Origin: Opitutia bacterium
GTDB taxonomy: Bacteria > Verrucomicrobiota > Verrucomicrobiia > Opitutales > Opitutaceae
Length of the DNA: 64,000 nucleotides
Direction of reading: 5' to 3'
Assembly: GCA_947472765.1 (NCBI GenBank)
Contig: CANJCM010000005.1
Coordinates: forward strand, 1 to 64,000
The notes beneath the pieces are model-generated. The model had not been told where the DNA came from, did not search any database, and saw nothing but the letters and a program-made list of their open reading frames with translations. The translations under genes were made by a program, and so were the position numbers. Below, piece after piece: positions 7,386 through 15,449 of the stretch. Each line of letters begins with the position of its first letter. Positions within the stretch are counted from its first letter, which is position 1.

Positions 7386-8728
7386 TGTTTACCGAAGAAC
7401 TCATGCCTCCGACCACGCCGGTTACCGTTCCGATCGACATACTCCGCTTCAACACCTGCGGCAGCGTCGATGATGGGAAGTCCACGCTGATTGGCCGCCT
7501 GCTTTACGACTCGAAGTCGCTGATGGAAGATCAGATCGAGGCCCTCGAGCGGTCGGCTGACATCACCGGTGGCGGACAAATCAATCTCGCGAATCTCACG
7601 GATGGCCTGCGCGCCGAGCGGGAACAGGGAATCACGATCGACGTCGCCTACCGCTATTTCGCGACGCCGCGCCGCAAGTTCATCATCGCGGACACGCCGG
7701 GCCACGTCCAATACACGCGCAACATGGTCACGGGGGCGTCGAACGCCAACCTGTCGATCGTGCTCGTCGACGCCCGCCTCGGCGTGATCGAGCAGAGCCG
7801 CCGCCACACGGCGATCGCGTCGCTGCTGCGCATTCCTCACCTCGTCGTCGCGGTCAACAAGATGGATCTCGTCGGCTGGAGCGAACAGCGCTTCCTCGAG
7901 ATTCGCGCGCAGTTCGAGGAGTTCCTGCCCCGGCTCGACATCAAGGACGTGAAGTTCATTCCGCTGAGCGCCTTGAATGGCGACAACGTCGTGGATCCCT
8001 CGCCGCACACGCCGTGGTACGCAGGCCCGACGCTGCTCGGTCATCTCGAGACCGTCCACATCGCGAGCGACTGGAATTTGCACGGTTTCCGCATGCCGGT
8101 GCAGTGGGTGAACCGTCCCAACAACCCCACGGATTCCGCGCTGCACGATTTCCGCGGCTTCAGCGGCCAGATCGCCGGCGGCATCGTTCGCGTCGGACAG
8201 AAGGTGCTCACGCTCCCCGCGGGAGTCGTCACCACCGTGAAGGAAATCTGGACCTATGATGGCGCCGTGCAGGAGGCGTTTTGTCCGCAGTCGGTCACGC
8301 TGGTTCTCGCTGACGACATCGATATCAGCCGCGGCAGCATGATCATCGGCCCGGATTATCTGCCGGGTTTCACGACCGAGCTGCACGCCGAGGTTTGCTG
8401 GATGCATTCGCGGCCGCTGCAGGCGGGACGGAAATACTTTCTCAAGCACACGACCCACACCGTGCAGGTGATCGTCACCGAACTGGTCAACCAGCTCAAG
8501 GTGGCCACGCTCGAGAGTGTGCCCAACCCGGCGTCGCTCGCCATGAACGACATTGGCGAAATCCGCCTCCGCACGGCCAAGCCAATCGTGTTCGACGGTT
8601 ACAACGTCAACCGGTTGACGGGATCTTTCATCCTGATTGAGCAGGGGACCAATGCGACGGTGGCCGCCGGCATGCTCCTGCCGCCGCGGGAAACGGTGAA
8701 ATCCGAAAACGGCGATTACGTCATCTAA
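7385..8728 (+). CDS. cysN: Sulfate adenylyltransferase subunit 1 (GTPase)
   Basis: A 447-residue GTPase subunit whose GTP hydrolysis drives APS formation by CysD. Visible G motifs are GSVDDGKST near residue 23, REQGITIDVAYR (switch), DTPGH and NKMD, followed by two beta-barrel domains as in elongation factors. It ends without the APS kinase domain that is fused on in NodQ-type proteins, in keeping with the separate cysC. It is followed six bases later by the rrf2 gene. Confidence 0.95.
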   Translation: MFTEELMPPTTPVTVPIDILRFNTCGSVDDGKSTLIGRLLYDSKSLMEDQIEALERSADITGGGQINLANLTDGLRAEREQGITIDVAYRYFATPRRKFIIADTPGHVQYTRNMVTGASNANLSIVLVDARLGVIEQSRRHTAIASLLRIPHLVVAVNKMDLVGWSEQRFLEIRAQFEEFLPRLDIKDVKFIPLSALNGDNVVDPSPHTPWYAGPTLLGHLETVHIASDWNLHGFRMPVQWVNRPNNPTDSALHDFRGFSGQIAGGIVRVGQKVLTLPAGVVTTVKEIWTYDGAVQEAFCPQSVTLVLADDIDISRGSMIIGPDYLPGFTTELHAEVCWMHSRPLQAGRKYFLKHTTHTVQVIVTELVNQLKVATLESVPNPASLAMNDIGEIRLRTAKPIVFDGYNVNRLTGSFILIEQGTNATVAAGMLLPPRETVKSENGDYVI

Positions 8729-8734
8729 GTCCCC

Positions 8735-9148
8735 GTGAAAATCTCGGTCCAAGTCGATTATGCCTGTCGGGTGATGGCGGAACTCGCGCGCCTGCATGGC
8801 TCAGGCGTGCTGACCCAGATTGAGCAGTTGGCGAAGGTCGAGGCGGTGCCGGCCAATTTCCTCGCGCAGATTCTCGGGAAGCTTCGCGACCATGGACTCA
8901 TCACAAGCCGGCGCGGCAATCACGGGGGTTACACGCTCGCGCAGGCACCCGAGGAGATTTCGCTCTACGATATCCTGGTGGCGGTGGAAGGCGATTGCCT
9001 GCACCTCAGCGGAAATTTCGAAGGCCGCAGCGGTCGCCGCCTCAAGCAAGTATGGGAAGATATCGGCCAGGCGCTGGTGGCGAAGACGAAGAGCTACACG
9101 CTCGATCAGCTCTCTTCGCGGAATCCGGCCGAGATGTATTACATCTAA
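8735..9148 (+). CDS. Rrf2-family transcriptional regulator
   Basis: A 137-residue winged-helix regulator, starting with GTG six bases after cysN and so probably cotranscribed. The Rrf2 signature is clear: KISVQVDYACRVMAELA, then IPANFLAQIL-like VPANFLAQILGKLRDHGLI and RRGNHGGYTLA. Only one cysteine lies in the region where IscR-type members hold an iron-sulfur cluster with three, so it probably senses something else, as CymR does through the CysE-CysK complex. Feedback control of the cys operon is a reasonable inference from position. Confidence 0.88.
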   Translation: MKISVQVDYACRVMAELARLHGSGVLTQIEQLAKVEAVPANFLAQILGKLRDHGLITSRRGNHGGYTLAQAPEEISLYDILVAVEGDCLHLSGNFEGRSGRRLKQVWEDIGQALVAKTKSYTLDQLSSRNPAEMYYI

Positions 9149-9198
9149 GGCGGATCGACGATTGAGACTCGTCGATCAGCCTGACTTAACGTTTTGAA

Positions 9199-9257
9199 TC
9201 CCTGCCCTCACGGGCAGGGCCACGTTTCAGTCGTGGCCCGCTGCGTGAGCAGCGGGA
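9199..9257. repeat. Inverted pair of REP-like palindromes (family 1)
   Basis: Two 25-base imperfect palindromes at 9199-9223 and 9233-9257 are inverted copies of one another, separated by nine bases. Each folds into a GC-rich hairpin around a GTGAG-type loop and begins GTGGCCC on its own strand. Related units occur at 26986-27010, 29927-29951 and 29981-30005. The second unit lies inside the last codons of the minus-strand gene ending at 9227. Confidence 0.85.
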
Positions 9258-10372
9258 GTTTTGGCCTGCCAATGTGCGTCAGTCAGACGCGAGTCCACGC
9301 GTTTTCCATTCGGCCGCGCCGGAGTGCCGGTGGCTTGGTGATAGATATCCTCGCGAAAAAGCCGGGCGGGCAGGCTTGCGTCTGTAGCGGCGGCGGTCGG
9401 GAGGAGCCCGGCGGCCCCGAGCGCGCGTTGAATCGAGGCCGCCTTCGCCGCCGTCGGAATGTTCGTGTCGCCGCCGCTGAAAAGATGGAAAGGAGCGACC
9501 GGTGTGGCTTGTCCCTTGCCGCAGTCGAATTTGCCACTGAGGGAAGGCGCGAGGGCGGCAACCGGAAGGTTTAGATAGCGCGACTGGGCCAGCATCTCGG
9601 CCAGTTTCTCGCGGTTCTGGAGATCGCTGCACCATGCGCCCGCCTGGATCAGGGCGGTCACGAGTGCCGTGGTTTCGCCCGCATTCCGGTCCGAGAACTC
9701 GCTGGTCGTGATCAGGACTTTCTCGATGTGCCCGGGTTGCTGGGTGGCACTGATGACCGGGCACCATCCGCCTCCGGATTGGACGGCCACGCTGTTCCAG
9801 GGTTCGGCGGTATAGTATCCGTCGAGCGTGGCGGCGGTGAGGTGCCGGTACATCTGGGCGGGTGGCACGACGACGATTCGGACCTCCCGCTCCGGGTCGA
9901 TGCCGGCACTGCGAAGCCAGTCGCGCAGGAGGAGATGGGCCGAGGAGAACAAAAATCCCACCCCGAACGTCACCGGTTCACGGCGCGCCCGGTGCTGCAA
10001 GTGGGTCCGGAGACTTGGGCCATCGCGAACACCCGCCGCCCACAGGCTTTGGGAAAGCGTGAGGGCGTTGCCGTGCAGGCTCAGGACGAGGGGAGTGCAA
10101 ACGGGGCAGGGGGTGCAACCGAGTCCGAGTTGGATGGACCACAGCAGGGGCGCCGGTGCCTGGGCGGCATCGAGTTCCCCGTAGATCAGCTTGTCGCGGA
10201 CGGTGGCCCAGCCGATCTCGCGGCGGAGTTCCACATTGAGACCTTGGCGGGCAAACAGGCCGAGTTCCTCGGCGGCCACCAGTGGCGCCGCATCGGTGAC
10301 AGCGAGAAATCCCAGTCGCAGGGAGCGGCCTCGGAGCGGGCGGGCGGGGGCCGGATTGGGCGGCTGCGGCAT
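9227..10372 (-). CDS. NrtA/CmpA/NasS-like substrate-binding protein
   Basis: A 381-residue periplasmic-binding-fold protein of the nitrate/bicarbonate-binding type (NMT1-like). The N-terminus LRLGFLAVTDAAPLVAAEELGLF is characteristic, as are GCTPCPVCTPLVLSLHGN and LDGYYTAEPWNS. There is no signal peptide or lipobox with the ATG at 10372, and no permease or ATPase gene nearby. It may therefore be a cytosolic ligand sensor like NasS rather than a transporter component; that is inference. The last nine residues are encoded by a REP-like palindrome. It is divergent from a LysR gene. Confidence 0.82.
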   Translation of the reverse strand: MPQPPNPAPARPLRGRSLRLGFLAVTDAAPLVAAEELGLFARQGLNVELRREIGWATVRDKLIYGELDAAQAPAPLLWSIQLGLGCTPCPVCTPLVLSLHGNALTLSQSLWAAGVRDGPSLRTHLQHRARREPVTFGVGFLFSSAHLLLRDWLRSAGIDPEREVRIVVVPPAQMYRHLTAATLDGYYTAEPWNSVAVQSGGGWCPVISATQQPGHIEKVLITTSEFSDRNAGETTALVTALIQAGAWCSDLQNREKLAEMLAQSRYLNLPVAALAPSLSGKFDCGKGQATPVAPFHLFSGGDTNIPTAAKAASIQRALGAAGLLPTAAATDASLPARLFREDIYHQATGTPARPNGKRVDSRLTDAHWQAKTPAAHAAGHD

Positions 10373-10474
10373 GTAGTGTGGGTACCGCACTTCAGCCGCT
10401 CGTGTGCCACCTCGCATAAGTGGCGCAATTAGTGCTCTGCAATCAATTCATCGCCCGGATGAAGGGCCCTCATC

Positions 10475-11410
10475 ATGAAGCCAACCCTCGATAGCCGTCA
10501 GCTCCATGCCTTTGCCGCGCTTGCCCTCCGGGGAAGCTTCACCCTCGCCGCCAAGGACCTCTTTCTCACCCAGTCCGCGGTCAGCCACGCGATCAAGGCG
10601 CTCGAGGACGACGTCGGCTGCCGTCTCCTCGATCGGGTGGGGCGTCGGGTTCTCCTGACTCAGGCCGGCGAACAGTTTCTCCGCCACACGGAACGAATCC
10701 TCCGCGAGATGGAAACCGCCCGCAGCGGGCTCGAGAATCTGAGCAAGTGGGGCCACGGCCGCCTGCGGGTCGGGGCCAGCACGACGGCCTGCCAGCATAT
10801 CCTGCCGTCCGTTTTGCGGGAGTTTCGCCAGAGCTACCCCAAGTGCGTGATTCGAATCGAACCGGGCGATTACGGTCATCAACTGGACCTGCTGAGAGGT
10901 GGACAGGTGGATCTGGCGCTGGTCGTCGAGCCGGCGCATCCGCCGGTGTCGGAGTTCACCTTTGTGCCGCTCTTTCAGGATGAACTCCGTTTTCTTGTCG
11001 CCCCGCATCATTCCTGGGCCAAGGCCGGCCGGGCGCCGCGGGAATCGATCGAGGGCGAGACGTTGGTGCTCTATAACAAGACCAGCCATACCTTCCGGCT
11101 GGTGAACGACTACTTCCGCGACGAAAAGGTTTCGCTGAGCAACATCATCGAGCTCGGGAGCATGGAGGCGATCAAGGAGCTGGTGAAAATCGGGCTCGGT
11201 GCGGGCGTGCTGGCGCCGTGGATCGCCCGGACCGAACTCGAGAACGGTTCGCTCGTCTCACTGCCCTTGGGATCGCGCAAGCTGCGGCGCCAATGGGGAG
11301 TCGCCCACCTCAAGGGACGGCGGCTGGCGCTGGCCGAGGAGACGTTTGTCGGACTCTGCGTCGCGGTCACCGAACAACTCGGCCTGCCCGGCCCGAGCGT
11401 GGCGGCGTGA
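10475..11410 (+). CDS. LysR-family transcriptional regulator
   Basis: A 311-residue regulator with the usual N-terminal helix-turn-helix (residues 5-65: LHAFAALALRGSFTLAAKDLFLTQSAVSHAIKALE, split across two helices) and a C-terminal substrate-binding fold from about residue 93 (GRLRVGASTTACQHILP). It is read away from the NrtA/NasS-like gene across 102 bases, the classical LysR arrangement for controlling the divergent neighbour. The cys region around it makes sulfur or nitrogen control plausible, but the effector is not visible. Confidence 0.93.
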   Translation: MKPTLDSRQLHAFAALALRGSFTLAAKDLFLTQSAVSHAIKALEDDVGCRLLDRVGRRVLLTQAGEQFLRHTERILREMETARSGLENLSKWGHGRLRVGASTTACQHILPSVLREFRQSYPKCVIRIEPGDYGHQLDLLRGGQVDLALVVEPAHPPVSEFTFVPLFQDELRFLVAPHHSWAKAGRAPRESIEGETLVLYNKTSHTFRLVNDYFRDEKVSLSNIIELGSMEAIKELVKIGLGAGVLAPWIARTELENGSLVSLPLGSRKLRRQWGVAHLKGRRLALAEETFVGLCVAVTEQLGLPGPSVAA

Positions 11411-11416
11411 GGCCCG

Positions 11417-12352
11417 TCAGATTTCCCACTCGTGGTGATGCTCCGGTGAACCGACGCGCTCGATCAGGCCTTCCTTCTTGTGCCGCGAACGCACGATGAG
11501 GTTGTCCGCTTTGAAATACGCCACGGAGTCATCGGGGATCGACTTCATCAGCCACACGTTGGAGCCAATGATGGAGTGGGCGCCGACGCGGGTCTCGCCG
11601 CCGAGAATCGTGGCATGGGCGTAGATCGTTACATGGTCACCGATATCCGGATGCCGCTTCACGCCCTTGATCGGCTGACCCTGTTCATCGACCTCGAACG
11701 ACTTCGCGCCCAAAGTGACGCCCTGGTAGAGTTTCACATGGCGTCCCACGGTCGTCGTTTCGCCGATGACAACGCCGGTGCAGTGATCGATGAAGAAGTG
11801 GGTGCCGAGGCGCGCCCCGGGATGAATGTCGCAGCCGGTGCGTTCGTGACCGTACTCCGTCAGCATCCGCGGCAAGAGCGGAACGCCGAGGTGATAGAGC
11901 ACGTGGGCGAGTCGCTGGAGCGAAATCACCAGGACGCAGGGATAGGCGAGGATGATCTCCTCGACACTGCGGGCCGCGGGGTCGCCCTGATAAGCGGCCT
12001 CGACATCTGTTCTAATCAGCTTCCGGAGCTCGGGGAGCTGGGCGAGAACCGCGGTGGTGTGCTCGCGCGCGCGGTCGGCCGCATTCGCGACGCCGCCAAA
12101 GCGAAGACACTTTTCGATCTCGGTGCCGAGACGCCGGTCGATGCGGACGAGCATGCGATCCACGTGCGCCGGCAGGTCGCCGACCGCCAGGCCCGATTCC
12201 TCGAAGTAGCCGGGGAAAAGCAGGTGCATGCAATCCGCCGCCAGCTGGTTCACCGAGTCCTGCGCGGGGAGGTTGCTGCCATCGAAGTGATTGATCCCGC
12301 CGTCTTGGCGGTACGACTCCAAGAGGGCTTGCTTGATTTGTTCGAGGTTCAT
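11417..12352 (-). CDS. cysE: Serine O-acetyltransferase
   Basis: A 311-residue enzyme that makes O-acetylserine from serine and acetyl-CoA, the carbon acceptor for sulfide in cysteine synthesis. The C-terminal half is a left-handed beta-helix with hexapeptide repeats: TGCDIHPGARLGTHFFIDH, GVVIGETTTVGRHVKLYQGV and IYAHATILGGETRVGAHSIIG. The N-terminal helical domain is longer than in E. coli CysE, as in the SerAT type with an extended N-terminus. The ATG at 12352 is preferred to a longer frame. It converges on the LysR gene with a six-base gap. Confidence 0.9.
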   Translation of the reverse strand: MNLEQIKQALLESYRQDGGINHFDGSNLPAQDSVNQLAADCMHLLFPGYFEESGLAVGDLPAHVDRMLVRIDRRLGTEIEKCLRFGGVANAADRAREHTTAVLAQLPELRKLIRTDVEAAYQGDPAARSVEEIILAYPCVLVISLQRLAHVLYHLGVPLLPRMLTEYGHERTGCDIHPGARLGTHFFIDHCTGVVIGETTTVGRHVKLYQGVTLGAKSFEVDEQGQPIKGVKRHPDIGDHVTIYAHATILGGETRVGAHSIIGSNVWLMKSIPDDSVAYFKADNLIVRSRHKKEGLIERVGSPEHHHEWEI

Positions 12353-12551
12353 GACGACGGGCCGTCGAGCGGTGAACAGCATTCCCCGACCTCATGCGAG
12401 CCTGAACCGAGGAGTCGCAGGCAGGCCAGGGGAGCGGCTCGGATTAATTTTCGACCTGCAACCTCCCCCCGCGATGAGAATTCACGCGATCGCCAAGTCT
12501 GTCATCGACATTCACGCCCTGCGTGACTCAGTTCCCCACTAGATATCCCCC

Positions 12552-14078
12552 ATGGAAAACCTGCGCGGGGCATCAGCCCCAATTTCGCGGATCAGGGTGT
12601 CAGCTAAAGTTAAGACCTTCGTGTTGGACACGAACGTCCTGCTGCACGACCCACAGTCGATTTTCAAATTCGAGGACAACAACCTCGCGATTCCGGTGGA
12701 GGTCCTCGAGGAGCTGGACGGCATCAAAGGCGAACAATCGACCGAGCGCGGTCGCAATGCCCGGCGCGTCCACCGCATTCTCCAGGAATTGCTCCCGGAT
12801 GCCCGCGCCATGCACGAGGGCGTCGAGCTCGATAACGGCGGCACCCTCTCGATCATCATCAACCCGTATCTCGCCGAGCCGAACCGGCGTTCGCCCGCGA
12901 TGGATCGGCTGCGGGCGATTCTGCCGGATCTGACGAAGAAGGATAATCGGATCATCGCCGCGGCCCTTTTCGTCCAAGAGCGTTACCCGCCGCCGACGAT
13001 CCTCGTGACGAAGGATGTCAACGTGCAGCTCAAGGCACGCGCGGTGGGATTGGAATCGGAGGATTACCTCAACGACAAGGTGCCGGAGAACGACGAGGAG
13101 CTCAGTTACCGCGAGCTGGCGGTGGATATCTACGACCTGCAGCGCTTTTGCTCGGAAGGCCTGTTCGAACTCGGCACGGCGGCCGCAAAGCCGCTGTTCC
13201 AGAACGAGTACGTCCTCCTGCGCTCCAACGAGGGCAAAACGATGCCGGCGCGATATTACGGGGACGGCGTTGTCCGCCGTCTCAAGCTCCCGGATTACGT
13301 CAAGGCGCCCGGCGGCATCCCAATCCGCGCGCGGAATCTCGAACAGCAGTTCTTCATGGACGCGCTGCTCGACGATTCGATTCACCTGCTCACCTGTTAT
13401 GGCAAGGCGGGCACGGGAAAAACTCTGCTCTCCACCGTTTGCGCGCTCCACCAGACGCATGAGGACCACTCGCGTTACGACGGCGTCTCGATCTCGCGGC
13501 CGGTGATCGCACTCGGCAAGGACATCGGCTTCCTGCCGGGTTCACTGGAGGAAAAGATGAAGCCCTGGCTGCAGCCCTACCATGACGCGCTCGAGGTGCT
13601 GATTCCCTCGAAGCCGCAGAAGGAGCCACAGTTCGCCGCCAAGAAGGTTTCAAAGAAGAAGCACAAGCAGCGGGAGGAGCACGTGACCTCGGCCGGCCAC
13701 GGTCACGGGCACCACACGCCGCACAGTCACGGCCCCGCGATGAAGCCCTACGAACGTCTGCTGAAGAGCGGACTCGTGGAAATCGAGGCGCTGGCGTTTA
13801 TCCGCGGCCGTTCGATCGCCCGCCGCTTCTTCATTCTCGACGAAGCCCAGCAGCTCACACCCCACGAGGTGAAGACGGTTATCACCCGAATTTCCGAAGG
13901 TTCGAAGATCGTGCTCATCGGGGACCCGGCGCAGATCGACAATCCGTATGTCGACGCCCGCAGCAACGGCCTGGTTTTCTGTCACAATCGCATGAAAGGG
14001 CAGGCGATCGCGGCCCACGTGAAGCTGACCAAGGGCGAGCGTTCGAAGCTCGCGGAGCTCGCGGCCGATCTTCTGTAG
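12552..14078 (+). CDS. PIN-domain PhoH-like ATPase/RNA-processing protein
   Basis: A 508-residue two-domain protein. Residues about 20-165 form a PIN nuclease domain (FVLDTNVLLHDP, VLEELDGIK, LVTKDVNVQLKARA, with the acidic residues of the site present). Residues about 260-508 form a PhoH-type ATPase with Walker A GKAGTGKTLLS near residue 283 and FFILDEAQQLTPHEVKT as the Walker B region. Proteins of this layout (PhoH2-like) unwind and cut RNA. A lysine-then-histidine-rich insert at about residues 362-396 (for example HGHGHHTPHSHG) interrupts the ATPase domain and is unusual. It is monocistronic. Confidence 0.9.
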   Translation: MENLRGASAPISRIRVSAKVKTFVLDTNVLLHDPQSIFKFEDNNLAIPVEVLEELDGIKGEQSTERGRNARRVHRILQELLPDARAMHEGVELDNGGTLSIIINPYLAEPNRRSPAMDRLRAILPDLTKKDNRIIAAALFVQERYPPPTILVTKDVNVQLKARAVGLESEDYLNDKVPENDEELSYRELAVDIYDLQRFCSEGLFELGTAAAKPLFQNEYVLLRSNEGKTMPARYYGDGVVRRLKLPDYVKAPGGIPIRARNLEQQFFMDALLDDSIHLLTCYGKAGTGKTLLSTVCALHQTHEDHSRYDGVSISRPVIALGKDIGFLPGSLEEKMKPWLQPYHDALEVLIPSKPQKEPQFAAKKVSKKKHKQREEHVTSAGHGHGHHTPHSHGPAMKPYERLLKSGLVEIEALAFIRGRSIARRFFILDEAQQLTPHEVKTVITRISEGSKIVLIGDPAQIDNPYVDARSNGLVFCHNRMKGQAIAAHVKLTKGERSKLAELAADLL

Positions 14079-14106
14079 GGTCGGTCACGAATTACGGCAG
14101 GCAGCC

Positions 14107-14176
14107 GGGCGTGGACGAGCCCCGCCCCTAAACCTTTCGCGCCAGCTTTCGTAGGGGCGCGCCTCGGGCGCGCCCG
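14107..14176. repeat. Inverted pair of REP-like palindromes (family 2)
   Basis: Two GC-rich units of about 25 bases, at 14107-14131 (minus orientation) and 14151-14176 (plus orientation), each begin TAGGGGCG on their own strand and hold a central CTCG. They fill the 134-base gap between the convergent PhoH-like gene and the membrane-protein gene. Further copies are at 23036-23101, 30036-30107 and 55734-55760. Confidence 0.82.
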
Positions 14177-14212
14177 CAAAGTCTTATCGGCAACACCTCA
14201 ATTTAATCTGCT

Positions 14213-14809
14213 CTAGCGCCCCAGCCGGTTGGCCGCCGTGATCGGGAGGCGGATCAAACTCGGCTCACCCCGGCGCCAGGCCGCCCATTCCATCGTGGCG
14301 GCGAAGATTCCCGTGAAGAGGAAGTCGCTCACGAAGGTGTTGCGGAAAAAGTAGAGCGTCGGCGGAAATTCCGGACGGCCGACCGTCATCGCCTGCCACC
14401 ATCCCGCCGCAGTTTTGAGATAGGCCGGATCGCGAATCCACGCATCGGTGTTGGTGAGCAGATAAAACGTCAGCGATCCGGCCAACGCGCCGCCGAGGAG
14501 AGTTGCCCAACTGCGGTGCCGGGCCACGACCACACCCAGCGGCAGGACCATCGCAAAGGAGAGCGCGCGGACCGCGGCGCTTTGCCACATCCAGCTCTCG
14601 TGGAAGTTCACCGCATGAAAGTGGTCGAGGTAGAGGTCGGAGAGCAGCAGCGCGGCAAACGGCACGACCCAGAAACGGCGGTCCCGGATATAAACCGCCG
14701 CGCAAAAAGTCAGCGCCATCAACGGCGCAAAGTTCACCAACTCGGGAATGTGGACGGCGGTGACCCGCCAGCCCGCGGCGAGGACGATGAGAACCAGTGC
14801 GATGAGCAT
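14213..14809 (-). CDS. Integral membrane protein, DUF6580/ECF S-component-like
   Basis: A 198-residue protein with about five or six hydrophobic segments, beginning MLIALVLIVLAAGWRV. Conserved-looking polar points are IPELVNFAPLMALTF near the N-terminus and LLLSDLYL in the middle. The pattern fits the DUF6580 group, small membrane proteins resembling the substrate-binding components of ECF transporters. It is the last gene of a minus-strand operon and follows a cobalamin adenosyltransferase by 66 bases, so corrinoid uptake is an attractive but unproven guess. Confidence 0.72.
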   Translation of the reverse strand: MLIALVLIVLAAGWRVTAVHIPELVNFAPLMALTFCAAVYIRDRRFWVVPFAALLLSDLYLDHFHAVNFHESWMWQSAAVRALSFAMVLPLGVVVARHRSWATLLGGALAGSLTFYLLTNTDAWIRDPAYLKTAAGWWQAMTVGRPEFPPTLYFFRNTFVSDFLFTGIFAATMEWAAWRRGEPSLIRLPITAANRLGR

Positions 14810-14875
14810 GGGCGACGGTGCGGTGGAATCCTCTGAGTGACAAGTGCGGGCCGTGTCAGGGTCGACGCCCTCTGA

Positions 14876-15415
14876 TTATTGCTCCGCCTCTCGAGCCAGG
14901 AGCCAGAGCAGGTCAGAAAGCCGGTTCACGAACTGGCCGGCTTCCACACGCAAGGTGCGTCCTTGGGCCGGCAGTCCGCAGATTCGTCGCTCCGCCCGAC
15001 GGGCCGTGATGCGAGCGAACTCGAAGGCCGAAGAGAGCGCCGTTCCACCGGGCGTGGCCCAGCCATCGAATTTGAGGCCGCGGCTTTCGAGTGCCGTCAC
15101 CGCCAGATCGAGCCGGGTGACATCGGCGAACGTGAGCTTTTCGAACTTCGAGTCCGCATAGCGTTCGCGATCCGACTCGGCGCACGCGATCTCGCCCATC
15201 AGGGCCACGAGATTTCGCTGAACCTGTTCAATGAGCTGGCGTCGTTCCTGGCCCTTCGGATCGGAGCCGAGCAGAGGCTTGATCGCACCGAGCGCGACAT
15301 TCAGTTCGTCGCACGCACCCACCGCCTCGATCTGCGGATGGTTCTTCGGCACCCGCTGACCGTACAGCAGGCTGGTGGTGCCGTCATCCCCTGTGCGCGT
15401 GACGATGGACGACAT
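14876..15415 (-). CDS. Cob(I)alamin adenosyltransferase (PduO type)
   Basis: A 179-residue enzyme that transfers adenosyl from ATP to cob(I)alamin to make coenzyme B12. The PduO-type ATP-binding start TRTGDDGTTSLLYGQRV is at residues 6-22, and FARITARRAERR with the VNRLSDLLWLLAR helix completes the signature. The ATG at 15415 gives this standard N-terminus; an upstream start adds 22 unlike residues. It is third in the def-oxidoreductase-ATR-membrane protein operon. Confidence 0.92.
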   Translation of the reverse strand: MSSIVTRTGDDGTTSLLYGQRVPKNHPQIEAVGACDELNVALGAIKPLLGSDPKGQERRQLIEQVQRNLVALMGEIACAESDRERYADSKFEKLTFADVTRLDLAVTALESRGLKFDGWATPGGTALSSAFEFARITARRAERRICGLPAQGRTLRVEAGQFVNRLSDLLWLLAREAEQ

Positions 15416-15449
15416 GGACTCGACCCGGCACGAGGGGCCGGGAGTGACC

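Noticed and set aside
7382-8797. 471-codon minus-strand frame opposite cysN
   Set aside because: cysN has all GTPase motifs on the plus strand; the antisense frame has none.
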